Of a stretch of DNA of 64,000 nucleotides, positions 10,691 to 20,632 are shown piece by piece. A model generated the notes under the pieces. The model made no database searches. It saw only the letters and a program-made list of their open reading frames with translations, and had not been told where the DNA came from. The DNA is taken from contig OY829328.1 in assembly GCA_963691655.1 (NCBI GenBank), positions 28,105,890-28,169,889 on the forward strand, written 5' to 3'. Each line of letters starts with the position of its first letter. Position 1 is the stretch's first letter. Made by a program: the position numbers and the translations under genes. This DNA comes from Toxonevra muliebris (Eukaryota > Arthropoda > Insecta > Diptera > Pallopteridae).

Positions 10691-11099
10691 AATAACTTTA
10701 TTGAATTTTTGATTGGGAAATAACTCCATATTTGCGATATGGCTTTATTTCCAAATCAAAAGTGCAAAAATCGCGCGATTTCTTTTAAATATTTTAATTT
10801 TTTCTTTATTTTTGTCACAAATTTTCACCTGCGGCATTATTTCAATGTTACATTTCAAATTAAGTAAATAATACCGGGGTTTGACATTTAAGCTTAGTTT
10901 TCCTCCCAAATGCATCTACCTCTATTATTCTGCCATGGGCTGAACGTATTAATTTTCGTATAAAAGCAGAGAGTCAAAACAAATTTCAATGTGAATGACA
11001 ATAGTATCACTTTACAAAACCCAAAATAAAAATAGTATGTATTTTCTATTGTTTTTGCAGTTTTAGAATATCTACCAAAATAAAAGTTACACCTAATAT

Positions 11100-11910
11100 G
11101 AAAGGAAATATGCTACTTCCACTAGGAGGCCAAGAAGGCCCATTGTGATTGCCTTCAGCAGTTAGTCTGGAGTCGACCGATTGCGTGGGAACCTGTATAT
11201 CTCCTATTAGCTCAAGTATTATGCCACCTTAACATTTTTGTTCTAGTGGTAAAATCCAAAAGACTGGACAGATCGATCGATAGCATAGCTTAGTACCTAT
11301 GCTATGTCTGCAAAGAACCTTGATCCTAAAGTACGGAAAGGTCGCTCTTGCAGAGCGGGGCATTCGCACAGTAGATGGTGTATTGTCCCAGCCTCCTCAA
11401 TATCTCCACACATCCTGCAGTAATCGGTGGACTCGATGCGCCATTTCTGAAGCATGGCTCCTATTGCGCAGTGGCCTGTTATGATTCCGGTGAGAGTTCG
11501 AATCTGGAGTCTCCCCAGAGAAAGGATGTAATCCGTTCTTTTCTTGTTGAGTTCCAGCCATAGTGAACGTGACGTTACACAATCCAATTTGTCCAGTTGT
11601 GATTGGTTTCGTGGCTCACTATGGCGTCAATAATGCCATATAGTTCAGAAATCGATGGCAGTAGGGATGTGTCCGCTGCGCTTGTATCCATAGTAGACCT
11701 CAGCCGCGCCATTTCATCTGCTTTTTCGTTCCCTTCAATATTACTATGTTCAGGAACCCAGCAGAGATTGACAGTGTGGTGTCGAATGGAGAGCAGCGAG
11801 CGTCTACAACTTTGTATCGCCTTTGATTTCGTGGTTACTGACATTACAGCTTCCAGAGCAGAGCGACTATCCACGAAGAATGTGATCGTCGAGGTGGGAC
11901 CTAATATAAA
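11100..11910 (-). pseudogene. RNase H and C-terminal part of a LOA/I-group non-LTR retrotransposon
   Basis: On the minus strand, 11900-11575 encodes an RNase H part. FFVDSRSALEAV holds a catalytic Asp, and LCWVPEHSNIEGNEKADEMA holds the conserved His and last Asp. A frameshift near 11580-11590 moves to the next frame, which continues with DCVTSRSLWLELNKKRTDYI, TGHCAIG, DYCRMCGDIEEAGTIHHLLC and ECPAL. That is the C-terminal CCHC-type region typical of RNase H-bearing LINEs. A 3' non-coding tail follows to about 11100. The 5' side is truncated at about 11910, so RT and endonuclease are absent. It is dead. Confidence 0.8.
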
Positions 11911-11919
11911 AACTATATA

Positions 11920-14790
11920 AAATTTTCAAAAATCGAAGATTTCCGAATATATACGAAACTTGATATGATTCACAGATTTTACAGATTCCTGATCAGCCGT
12001 CGAAAATACTCCAGAAAAACCGGGCCACAACCCAAATACTGTTTTAAATTCCCATTTTGTTATATGTCCAGTGTAATGAGAGCAAGAAAGACACACAGCG
12101 TCATTGAATGCGGGTTATGAATGTAAGGTAATATAATTGGTATAAACTTTTTTTAAGACCAATCTATTTCAAATCAATGATATTAAATTCAATTTAAACT
12201 TATTCTTTAAATTCTACTCATTAAATTCCAAAATCAGTTGTGTTTTAAACATTTTGAAATCTGAATGCTTAGATATGTACAAACATATATGTATCTATGT
12301 ATTTAAATAAAATTGCTTCTTTACTAACATGAAAATATAGCAAATTGTAGGTATTAGTAGCAAAAACATAAGAAGAAGATGAAGAAGAATAAAGCAAGAA
12401 AACATCAAGATTCGAACATATTTCGAAGACATGAATCTACTCTCAAAAGAACAGAACGACGACATGTCAAAACTTTCACGACATTAAACGAATTGTACGC
12501 CATATTTCCACATATTACTGAAGCAAGAGCAACGAACATTTGTGCAACATACACGTGATAGTGGTGGGAGTGGCAATAGTAGTGAGTAGTAGCTAAAAAG
12601 GATAAGAATCAGAATTTGGTGGTGGGCATAAAAGATGTTGCATAAGAAATCCTTAAACGAAGTATAACGAATATTCACATATATACAAACATTTGTATAT
12701 TATGGATATACTAAAAGACGATTGTGGCTGACACAGACAGAAAAATGTTAAGATATGCAGACTCACATAGACACCATATCGACCCAGCAGCTAACTGGGA
12801 TACTCACACTCAGACACATATACACACATACACTCAAACGCACAGCCATTCATACTTGTGAAATGGTATACAAAAAGATGCGCAGACAAACATTTGCCAA
12901 ACATTTTTTTATTTTAATTCTATTTTGTTTTCGTGTGTGTGTTTCTTATGGGGGAGGGATAGAGGGGAATGTGAGCTAGGAAGAAGAAAAAAACTTTTAT
13001 CCTAAGCAGATGTTGGGCTCAGTAAAATTACTTGTTTTTACAAAAACATTTCCCACAAATATTTTAAGGAAAATGTGTAGATATGAAAAATTCTTTCTAC
13101 AAATTTTCATTACAGCATACAATGCTTTCATCATCATGTCGCTTCTATGACTGTTTGCCTGCCTGAGTGACTGTTTTTCTTTAATATCCCTGCCTATTTT
13201 TAAGCAATTACGTTGTGTGTTGAATAGAGGAGGAAAACATTTTTGAGCGCATCAAGTTTTTTTTTGTTTTCAGTAATTTATATTTCCCACTATAACTTGA
13301 GTTGAAATACAGTATATAAGTATGAGCCTCAATTTAAAATTTTAAATAAGGTTATTGATTAATGGTTAATAAAAATTAGCCGAGTACTTTTTGGTGTTAC
13401 GATAGCCAATGGAAGAACAACTTATCGATTGGTTGAAGGCATACATATACATTTATTAGTGTAACTACATTTTTATTCCAGAAGATCCAGAAGAGCTACA
13501 CTATCATATTATATATTAATTTAAAGAGCTTGACGAGTAGGTTAGCCAAGAATTATCAGATTATCGGTTCAGTCAATTCCAAAATATTAGCGTCGGAAGT
13601 TCTTTAAAATTCACTCATTGAACAAAGCATTGTATTCGTCGTTGTAAAAATCATTGCTTAAGGTTGATGTCAGACGGTCAATGTTTTCTGTTTTTGTATG
13701 TAAGTTAGACCAATTCGTATTTATTTAAGTATCTTATCTATTCGGGCTTTTTTGGTCATTGATGTTTTTGATCAATTAAAGAAAAACTTCAATTTTCATT
13801 TCCTTCCGTTTTTACTCTCTTTTCATCGTTTTGTTTGATGCCCTGTTACACTATCAGTTTATTGCTGAATGTTATGTTTTAATACTTTTATCTGCAACTA
13901 TGTTTTTCCAACTAAAAAGTATTTAATTGTATTTTGGAGTGAATGGAAATTCAACAATTGGAATGGAATTGGATGGAAAATAATTATAATGACAATATGA
14001 GACATTGTTGGTGGAAATAGCAACAATTTATCAAAAAAAAAAAAACATTTATATATGAAAAACGCAGAAAAATATTCTTTCAAATTTGAGAACTATTAAA
14101 GTAAGCTCCGCCACTTTGTTACTTGGCCATTGAATTAACATGTTTTAATAAAAATTAGTAAGTAATTTAAAAGTCAAACAGCGCAAAGGGTGTCAAAGAA
14201 AAAAAATGTACTTATAAGTTAGCAAAAATTCTGGTATTTTTCATAAAATATTAGAGTTTTCCAATAAAATGCAACAGTGTAGCTTCAGCAGCCCCATTTT
14301 ATTTGAAGTTATGCAGGTTTTTTCCGTCAGCAAAAAAATTTGAAGTGGAATGTGTTCATCCTCTCTTTTGCTCAGTGTTCATTTTTCAAAGCAACAACAA
14401 TTGCATTGTTTGACAGCAAAACATTGTTTGTGTAGCATCGCCGTAAGCGGGAGTAAATAGCAAATGTGAGAGAGAGAAGACAAGAGTAACGGCATTTCTC
14501 AGAATTATCTAACGAATTATCTGCATACACAAATAACAAAATTTGATATTTGTTTTTTCAAAAAGAGATTTCTTGAACAAAAAAAAAAAAAAAAAAAATA
14601 GCCCCAGTTACTGGGGCCTTACCGACTAGTTTTTATTTAACCCTCTAACCCGCAAGGTTGAAATAATAATAAAACAAAACCCAGAAACTGACCACAAATT
14701 GTGTGTTTATTCTTTCTTCAGGTTTGCCAATTAATTAAAAAAAATAAATAAATTTGCACTTGTCCATTAATTAAAATATTTTAATTAAAT
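11920..14790. other. Gene-free AT-rich stretch
   Basis: No gene or classified element was recognised. There is a CA-rich imperfect microsatellite near 12750-12850. A poly-A run of about 20 lies near 14580-14600, followed by AGCCCCAGTTACTGGGGC, a short GC-rich palindrome at 14601-14618. Reading frames here are short and of low-complexity composition. Confidence 0.5.
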
Positions 14791-14794
14791 TTTT

Positions 14795-15642
14795 TTTATA
14801 AAAAGTCAAATATAAAAAATAAATTTGACATCTTAGTTACACTATGCGATCAAATCCGATTTGTTTTCTTCGACATGAGGTTTGACTACGGATTCAAAAA
14901 GAGAAGGTGATACTGAGCACTCTTGCATTCTGGGTCAGTAACTGTTTTTGATTTAAGGTTTCGCCCTGAATCAGTTTGAAAAGTTTAAAAATTAAAAAAA
15001 ATTGAAAAAATTATCGGGTCCTTGTAAAATAAGACTTGCTTGAAAACCATTTTTTTTTCCTAAAACGTGACGTGATGGGAAGTTTTTGACCTCAGATTCG
15101 TGTTAAACGTGAAAGTTTAACACGAATCTGAGGTTGAACTGTAGTTTTTTCTTTCGCAATAACTACATCTTATTAGCAAAATCCATCTTAAAATTAATTT
15201 TTTAACGCATTATTGCTCAGAGCACCACGACTAGAAAGATCTCTTTCAATGCTGTGACTTCACGAATATAAGCCAACCGCATCCGGGTTCCTTATCATTG
15301 ATAATGGCTCAAATTCCCAATGATGATCATTTGAAAAAAATGAGCCTCTACTATTTTTGGTAATTTTTTGAGGTTGGGTACATCATTAGTAGTGGGAAGT
15401 CAATGAGTTAATGAAATTATGTCCCTCACGATAAAAAAATGCACTAGAATGCACATTGAATAATATTTATTTGAAAAAATCTAATTTAATTATTCTGGGA
15501 ATTTTTTGTTAAAAAATTTAAGAAAATTTTTCCTAAAATTTTAATTTTATAGTGTCCATCAAATGTATCATCGATTTAATTTATTGTATTTAAAAATCAG
15601 TTTGATAAAAATTATTTATGAATCTTTTCTTCGAAGGATCCA
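14795..15642 (-). repeat. Large dispersed repeat, copy 1 (inverted relative to 26341-27058)
   Basis: Over roughly 850 bases the reverse complement matches 26341-27058 with scattered substitutions and indels. Shared landmarks are GATCGCATAGTGTAACTAAG, GAATCCGTAGTCAAACCTCA, TTCAGGGCGAAAC, ACACGAATCTGAGGT, CACAGCATTGAAAGAGATCT and GATGATACATTTGATG. It abuts the decayed Bel/Pao gag at TTCGAAGAAAAG. No ORF or terminal repeats identify the class. Copy 1 has extra sequence (about 15300-15500) absent from copy 2. Confidence 0.75.
15089..15134. repeat. Perfect 20-bp stem hairpin inside the dispersed repeat
   Basis: ACCTCAGATTCGTGTTAAAC (15089-15108) and its exact reverse complement (15115-15134) enclose a 6-base loop. 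Copy 2 of the same repeat (near 26735-26755) carries only one arm, so the second arm was gained in this copy, probably by a local inverted duplication. Confidence 0.8.
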
Positions 15643-16321
15643 TTCGAGTGCGGTATGGAGAGAAATTTATTCAATAAAGTATCTATAATTTTTCGTTTGT
15701 TATGATACCTGGCATTCAGAGCTTCCCACGCCGACTCGTAGCTGGCATCACAAGCTGGATATTCGTTCACTATACTTAGTGGAGTGTTCGAACACGACGT
15801 CTTCAAAAAATGATATTTTTGCACTTTAGTTAATGCGTTGTTCGAGTGAACTAGCAAGATGAACATATCGCGGTATGAAAGTCACTCAATGTAATCTCCG
15901 GTGAAGAGTGGTAGCTTAATCTTCAGCAAACGGATATCCGGAGGGATTGAGTCATTACGATTAGTTGATGTACTAAATGTGCTAGAGTGAAAGTTTGGAG
16001 CCTGAGCTGACTTATGCTCGGCTGATAAATCTAGCAGTTGGCCTTTAAAGAAAAGATACAGATCGGAGTATTGAAAAAACACTTCATATTTGAAGTAAGG
16101 TACATCTGCTTGCTGTAAAGAGCTTTCTCGAATACGATCACATAACTGTTCATGATTGTCCTTGAACACTTGAAAGGTTAACTCAAGTTCATCAAGGTGA
16201 CTTTGAACAAATACACATGTTTTTTTTTTGTCTTCGGCTTGTTTTTAAAAGTAGTACATAGACGTTCCACGTATCGTAGTTTAGAACGTTGTTCCTCAAA
16301 AGCACCTGCTAAGTCCTCCAT
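15612..16321 (-). pseudogene. Truncated Bel/Pao retrotransposon gag
   Basis: The minus-strand frame starts at ATG 16321-16319 (MEDLAGAFEEQRSKLRYVER). It shifts frame at an A-run (T-run at about 16221-16229), then reads LLKIKLPLFTGDYIE, TGA stop at 15882, LSYRDMF, ALTKVQKYHFLK and YESAWEALNARYHNKRKIID. This matches the Bel/Pao gag region (DUF1759 type: LPKI-LPKF-GD--EW---, VQKF-YL, AW--L--RYDNKR). The TGA sits where the family has Trp, so it is a nonsense mutation. The coding part stops near 15612, where sequence homologous to the dispersed repeat at 14795-15642 takes over. Protease, RT and integrase are absent. The leader from the primer-binding site to ATG is about 110 bases. Confidence 0.8.
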
Positions 16322-16430
16322 TAAATGAAAGTTGATTTTAAGTTGAAGTTAACTAGACGTAAATTAAATAAAAGATGGTGGACACACCGCGTGTTTAATT
16401 TTAAGAGACGATTTTAATTTTTACTTATCG

Positions 16431-16448
16431 TCCCGGGTTTCGGCACCA
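16431..16448 (-). other. Retrotransposon primer-binding site for tRNA-Phe
   Basis: The plus strand TCCCGGGTTTCGGCACCA is identical to the 3' end of animal cytosolic tRNA-Phe including CCA, as I recall that tRNA. The minus-strand element therefore has an 18-nt perfect primer-binding site two bases inside its LTR end (16451). It fixes the orientation and the LTR boundary of the Bel/Pao copy. Confidence 0.8.
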
Positions 16449-16450
16449 AA

Positions 16451-16845
16451 TGTTTTTGTATGAGTATTAAAACCACTCGGTTTACTTTAATTTAGTTTTT
16501 ATTATTTATAGAGTATGATTATAGTTTTTAGAAAATTTATTTTACAATTTTGTTAAGTTTAGTTATGCAGCATGGCAGACAGTTAATTACGTTATAATCG
16601 CAAAAAGAGAAAAGCTAGTCAAAATTAGAACTGCTTATCTGTCTTCTTCTTTCCAAAGCGACAATTCTACAAAGAATTATTTATAGCTGTTAACAGCTAA
16701 CTTAACGAAAGTTATGCAAAAAGAAAAGAAATACTGGGGGCTTCAAAATTGTAAAATAAATTTTCTAAAAACTATAATCATACTCTATAAATAATAAAAA
16801 CTGAATTAAAGTAAACCGAGTGGTTTTAATACTCATACAAAAACA
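16451..16845 (-). mobile_element. LTR of the Bel/Pao element with 102-bp inverted termini
   Basis: The block begins TGTTTTTGTATGAGTATT and ends AATACTCATACAAAAACA, with TG...CA ends as in an LTR, adjacent to the primer-binding site. Unusually, 16451-16552 and 16744-16845 are reverse complements over about 102 bp with one visible mismatch, around a 191-bp unique centre. Either the LTR itself has very long inverted ends, or a second LTR fragment was joined head to head. No 3' LTR is in the window, so no target duplication can be read. Confidence 0.65.
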
Positions 16846-17269
16846 AGATGTCAAGAGAGAAATATTAGCTGTGTTTTATTCGCCAGCTAGTTTAACTTGT
16901 GCGAATAAAACGACCAAGTTGTCAAGTCTCTTCTTCGTTACATTGTTATTCGCAATAAAACTGCTCAGCAGCCAGAGGTGAAATTTTTTTATGGATCCCA
17001 GTCATTGCGCTTAATCGTGGGCGTTGTTTTTAGTTTTTACCCTTTATAAGAATATTTAACGATGATTTTAACTTATTTTCACCGGCAGCCATTCTGAGTC
17101 TTTTAATTTTTTTTTTGTCATGCTTTTTCTTTCACTATTGGCAGTTCACAAAAGAATTTGATGTAGCTAAACTACTTGTTAAGTACACATAACAGCTATA
17201 ATTATACGTGTTATCTCTGCCGTTTTGTTGTTGTTTCACATACAATTATCGCTGCTAGTTAAACATAAC

Positions 17270-17580
17270 TAGAAGCAAGTGGCGGATAAAACGCAGCTAT
17301 TATTATTATTCTTAGTCGCTAAGCGCTCTTTCACTGGTGTAAACCTCGAATCCATATGGCGCAGTCTTTTTCCAACCACAAAATTTAACACCAAACTGGT
17401 CTTCGAGATCATGATAGCAGTGGCAGTGCCCCAAAACTGCAACCCTGCCCAGTCCATAAAATTTCTTGGATGGCGGTGATGTCAGCTCTATATCTATCGA
17501 GGATATTTCCCCACTGTAAAGAGGCTTCATCTATCTGAAGTGTTGGTTTGAATATTCCAGGTGAATATTCCTAAATTATT
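17270..17580 (-). pseudogene. RTE-type non-LTR endonuclease fragment
   Basis: Minus-strand frames read ILDRYRADITAIQEILWTGQ, then HCHCYHDLEDQFGV, then FVVGKRLRHMDSRFTPVKER and LATK. This follows the RTE-clade apurinic-like endonuclease order (KADI-A-QE-RW-G, YYS-H----FG-GF-V, FTPVNERM). The E of AIQE would be a catalytic metal ligand. Frameshifts near 17445 break it. It lies on the same strand as the RTE 3' fragment at 19.9-20.2 kb but in the wrong order for one element, so these are separate copies or a rearrangement. Confidence 0.65.
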
Positions 17581-17589
17581 GCTCCTCTA

Positions 17590-19450
17590 TGAAGCTTAGT
17601 TTAAATGGAATGTATTTTAACGTTGAGAGTTCCAAACCCGACGCACTGCCATTAATGAAGATCAAAGAAAACCCGAACCGTATTCTTGTCACTAATCTTC
17701 CCAATATCTTAACACTCACGACTAAAAAGACGTAATTAAAACTTCAATGCCTGCGGGATGGCTTTTAAAAAACACAACGTAGGTACTTAAGAGGAACGAT
17801 AAAAAATGTAAATATAAATCATTCAACGCTTTGTGATTCAAATCAATAAAAAGGAGAGAAGTTAACCAATCTCAGCCAGAAGCTTACCTCATTACGCCGC
17901 CCAATGCATTGCAACTCAACTCAGGAAAAAAGTGGAAAACAAAATTAAAAAGCAATGTCTCAAGATTAGGCATAATTATGCAATTTTCTTTTTAACTTTT
18001 TCTCAACCATTCACAAAAGAGTTAAATTCAATAAAAATTTACATTTAACCACAAAAATAGCGTAAGAACTTCGGAGCTTCAATTCTTACATTTCACATCT
18101 CTAGCACAGAAAAAAACGTAGAAAAACGAAAAACTAAAACGAAACGCAAAGAAAAGACTTATGCAAATTGAAATTCAACCAAAAAATTAGTAGTTAGTAG
18201 CTACCAAAAAAAAAAAAAAAAAACGAGCCACACGAAAATGAAGAAAGCTGAAACATAACGTAAAAAACGTAAAGAAAATATTCAAATTCAAGTGTGAATA
18301 TCAAAGATACTCAAGTTCCTGAGCGTAATTGAAGGCATGAAGGCACACGTTAAGAGCTTCTCAATTGCTGGTGCGGTGAAGTGAACGGAAACGAAGTCAT
18401 TCTCACAATTCTAAAATTCAATTTCATGCCGCGTGACACAAAACAAAAGATTTGTCTACTATTTCTCTCTCTATCTCTCTTTCTCGCCAATTGCCAATTT
18501 CTATCTTCATTTCTTTCTCTCATCTTTTTCGAAAGACTCCATAAACATTGAATTTTATTAGTGTATAAGGTAACGTAAAAGCAGTAGACAAGTGAAAAGC
18601 GAATTGCGAAAAAAACGAAGGTTAAGTGGGGAAGGGAGCGGTAATGGTTAGCGCACAAGTCAAAAGTGTTCATAGAATATAATTTCATATTAGCCACTTT
18701 TGTTTTTATCAATATTATATGCAGTAGTAGAATTGGCTTAAAACAAAAGAGAAATGCCAGTGAATGCCAGAGCAGAGTAGATCAGGGCAGAGGAGCAGTT
18801 ATTATCGTTGATGTCTTGCACAGCATTTGCAGCAAGCACCACAGTGGCAGCAAAGGCAGCAGCAATATGTAATAGCATAAATTTTTGTCATTTTAGTGAC
18901 GTTCATTCCAATATCTTTTTGAATTAATTCCTTAACTACTGTAAAAAAAGTACATAATATGCTCCGAAGGCTTAAATTATTTTGAGAATAAGTAGTAAGC
19001 TGTACAATGAGTTCAAATTTGAGATAACGCTGCAAAGTCAAAGTGTTTTGTAACAAGAAAAACAAGTTTAGTGACGTCAAGCTTAATTAATTTTTAGAAT
19101 TTTTCAATATTTAGAAACAAACAATAGGTGTATTAATGGGTTAATGCAACTTTGTGAAACCGCTTCGCAAAACGTGAATAATCGTATAAAAAAGTTTCGA
19201 AGGTGCAACTTTGCGAGATAATTTAATTGTCAAACAACTGCCAAAATTGTCATATTTTAAAAGCGAGAAGATATTGAAAAGTTGAATAAATATATGCAGT
19301 TCGATATAACTTTAATCTTTTTTAAAATTCATTCAAATGGTAACTATTTTGAAAAAAGTCAAAACACCACCTGATACACAATCTTGAAGGTGGTTGAACA
19401 CTTTCCCGCAATGTGCGGATAAAAAAATTTTCTACACGTCAGCCTCTTGG
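17590..19450. other. Gene-free stretch
   Basis: No gene was recognised. There is a poly-A run near 18205-18222, A-rich sequence with repeated GAAAAACG-like words (18110-18290), and a CTCTCT-rich tract near 18462-18520. The longest frame here (18350-18712, minus) is biased by these tracts and shows no domain. Confidence 0.45.
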
Positions 19451-19454
19451 CTGG

Positions 19455-19640
19455 CTCAATAGCAAAACTCTTTGAGTAAAAATTGCCTAAAAAAGTTGCT
19501 CACTTCACCATTCGGATTCGGCATAAAACTGTAAGTCTCTTCCATTTCTGTACAAATATAACTTATGAATGGATGCGATAAGCTCGGTCTAGGCCCTCTA
19601 AGGACTGTTGTACCATAAAAGAAGAGGAAGAGTAATACAT
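19455..19640 (+). repeat. Dispersed SINE-like repeat with conserved core, copy 1
   Basis: The stretch contains AATTGCCTAAAAAAGTTGC, then the core ATTCGGATTCGGCATAAAAC, then TGTACAAATATAACTTATGA and GCTCGGTCTAGGCCCTCTAA. The whole block is matched in reverse orientation at 23310-23500. The ATTCGGA-TCGGC-T-AAACTGTA core is also shared with the composite SINE at 20240-20632 and its relative at 46490-46800. Confidence 0.65.
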
Positions 19641-19854
19641 GCGCCAGGGAATCCAACAGGGATAGGGACAACGACATTCCGCATCTTCCCCCCTTCCTTT
19701 CCTCACGAACATCTAAAACACATTGAATGCTGCTCATGAATCAAAACAATTTCAGCTTCTTCTTTTACTTTATTTAGGACGTTTTGTAAACAATATTACA
19801 AAAATATGTAAAAGTTATAATGTGTAAAAATTTGATTTTTATTCCAGTCCAGCA

Positions 19855-20235
19855 TTCATGCCATCTTCTCGGTGGTCTACCGGGCGGCCTGGTCGTATTA
19901 GCTCTTTCCAATACAGCTACCTTCGCGAGTCATCAGGAATTTTTTTAGCATGCTGGTTCCATTCTTTTGGCTGTTTTCGGCCCAATTTGGTTACATCTTC
20001 AATTTCGCATATACGCCTTATATGTTCGTTTCTTTGATGGTCTAGTCTAGTACACCCTGGATCGTTGAGCTTGCATTTCTGTAGTGTTAATAATGCGCTG
20101 CCTTGTGGATGTTTCTGCTCGTTTTTCTACACCGTACGTCATAATTGGTCTGACGCACGTTTTGTAGATTCGAACTTCTCTTCGTCAATCTCTGGATTCG
20201 AAAGAATAAATCATAAATACATTCAAGCATGTCCA
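19855..20235 (-). pseudogene. RTE-type non-LTR reverse transcriptase C-terminal remnant
   Basis: On the minus strand the translation gives RIYKTCVRPIMTYGVEKRAE, then TTEMQAQRS, then KRTYKAYMRN, and finally VAVLERANTTRPPGRPPRRW followed by HEC. This is the C-terminal end of RTE-clade ORFs (VYKT-VRPVL-YG-E--A, TTEM--LR, RPPGRPPKRW). Several stops and at least one frameshift are present. The upstream part past about 20200 merges into the composite SINE, so the 5' boundary is uncertain. Confidence 0.7.
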
Positions 20236-20239
20236 TATT

Positions 20240-20632
20240 TTTGACGACCTCGATAGTCTGGTGGTTAATTCTCATAAACTTCTTATATTCACTATCAATA
20301 TGAAGCGGATGAGAATTATAAGATAGTGTACAAGTACACACATTGGTTGGTAATGGCAAAACCACCGACCTGATAAAAAATTGCCACACAGCCGTTCGGA
20401 ATCGGCGTTAAACTGTAGGTCCTACCATCGCCACTGTGGTCTGGCGGCAGAGTGCCAGACTCTTGTTTCTGGAGACCCGAGTTCGATTCTCGGCTTAGGT
20501 ATGTTTCTTATCTATCTTTCTTTCTCTCTTCCTTTCTTTCTTTCTTGGGGCTTTGGTACAATAGATCTTATAGGTCGCAGTGCCTGACTTTCGAGTCGTC
20601 CTTCCTTCAAATAATAATAATAATAATAATGT
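20240..20632 (+). mobile_element. Composite tRNA-derived SINE with AAT-repeat tail
   Basis: The module order is TCTGGTGGTTAATTCTCATA, a spacer, GGCAAAACCACCGACC, the core GTTCGGAATCGGCGTTAAAC, then a tRNA-like unit. That unit has A-box-like TGGTCTGGCGG (about 20437) and B-box-like GTTCGATTC (20481-20489). A CT-rich body follows, and the end is an AAT-repeat tail at 20609-20630. The same modules occur in the same order on the minus strand at 46490-46800. The TAA/AAT tail is the type made by I-clade LINEs, and an I-like LINE 3' end with the same kind of tail is at 58.7 kb, so that machinery may have mobilised the SINE (inference). Confidence 0.65.
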
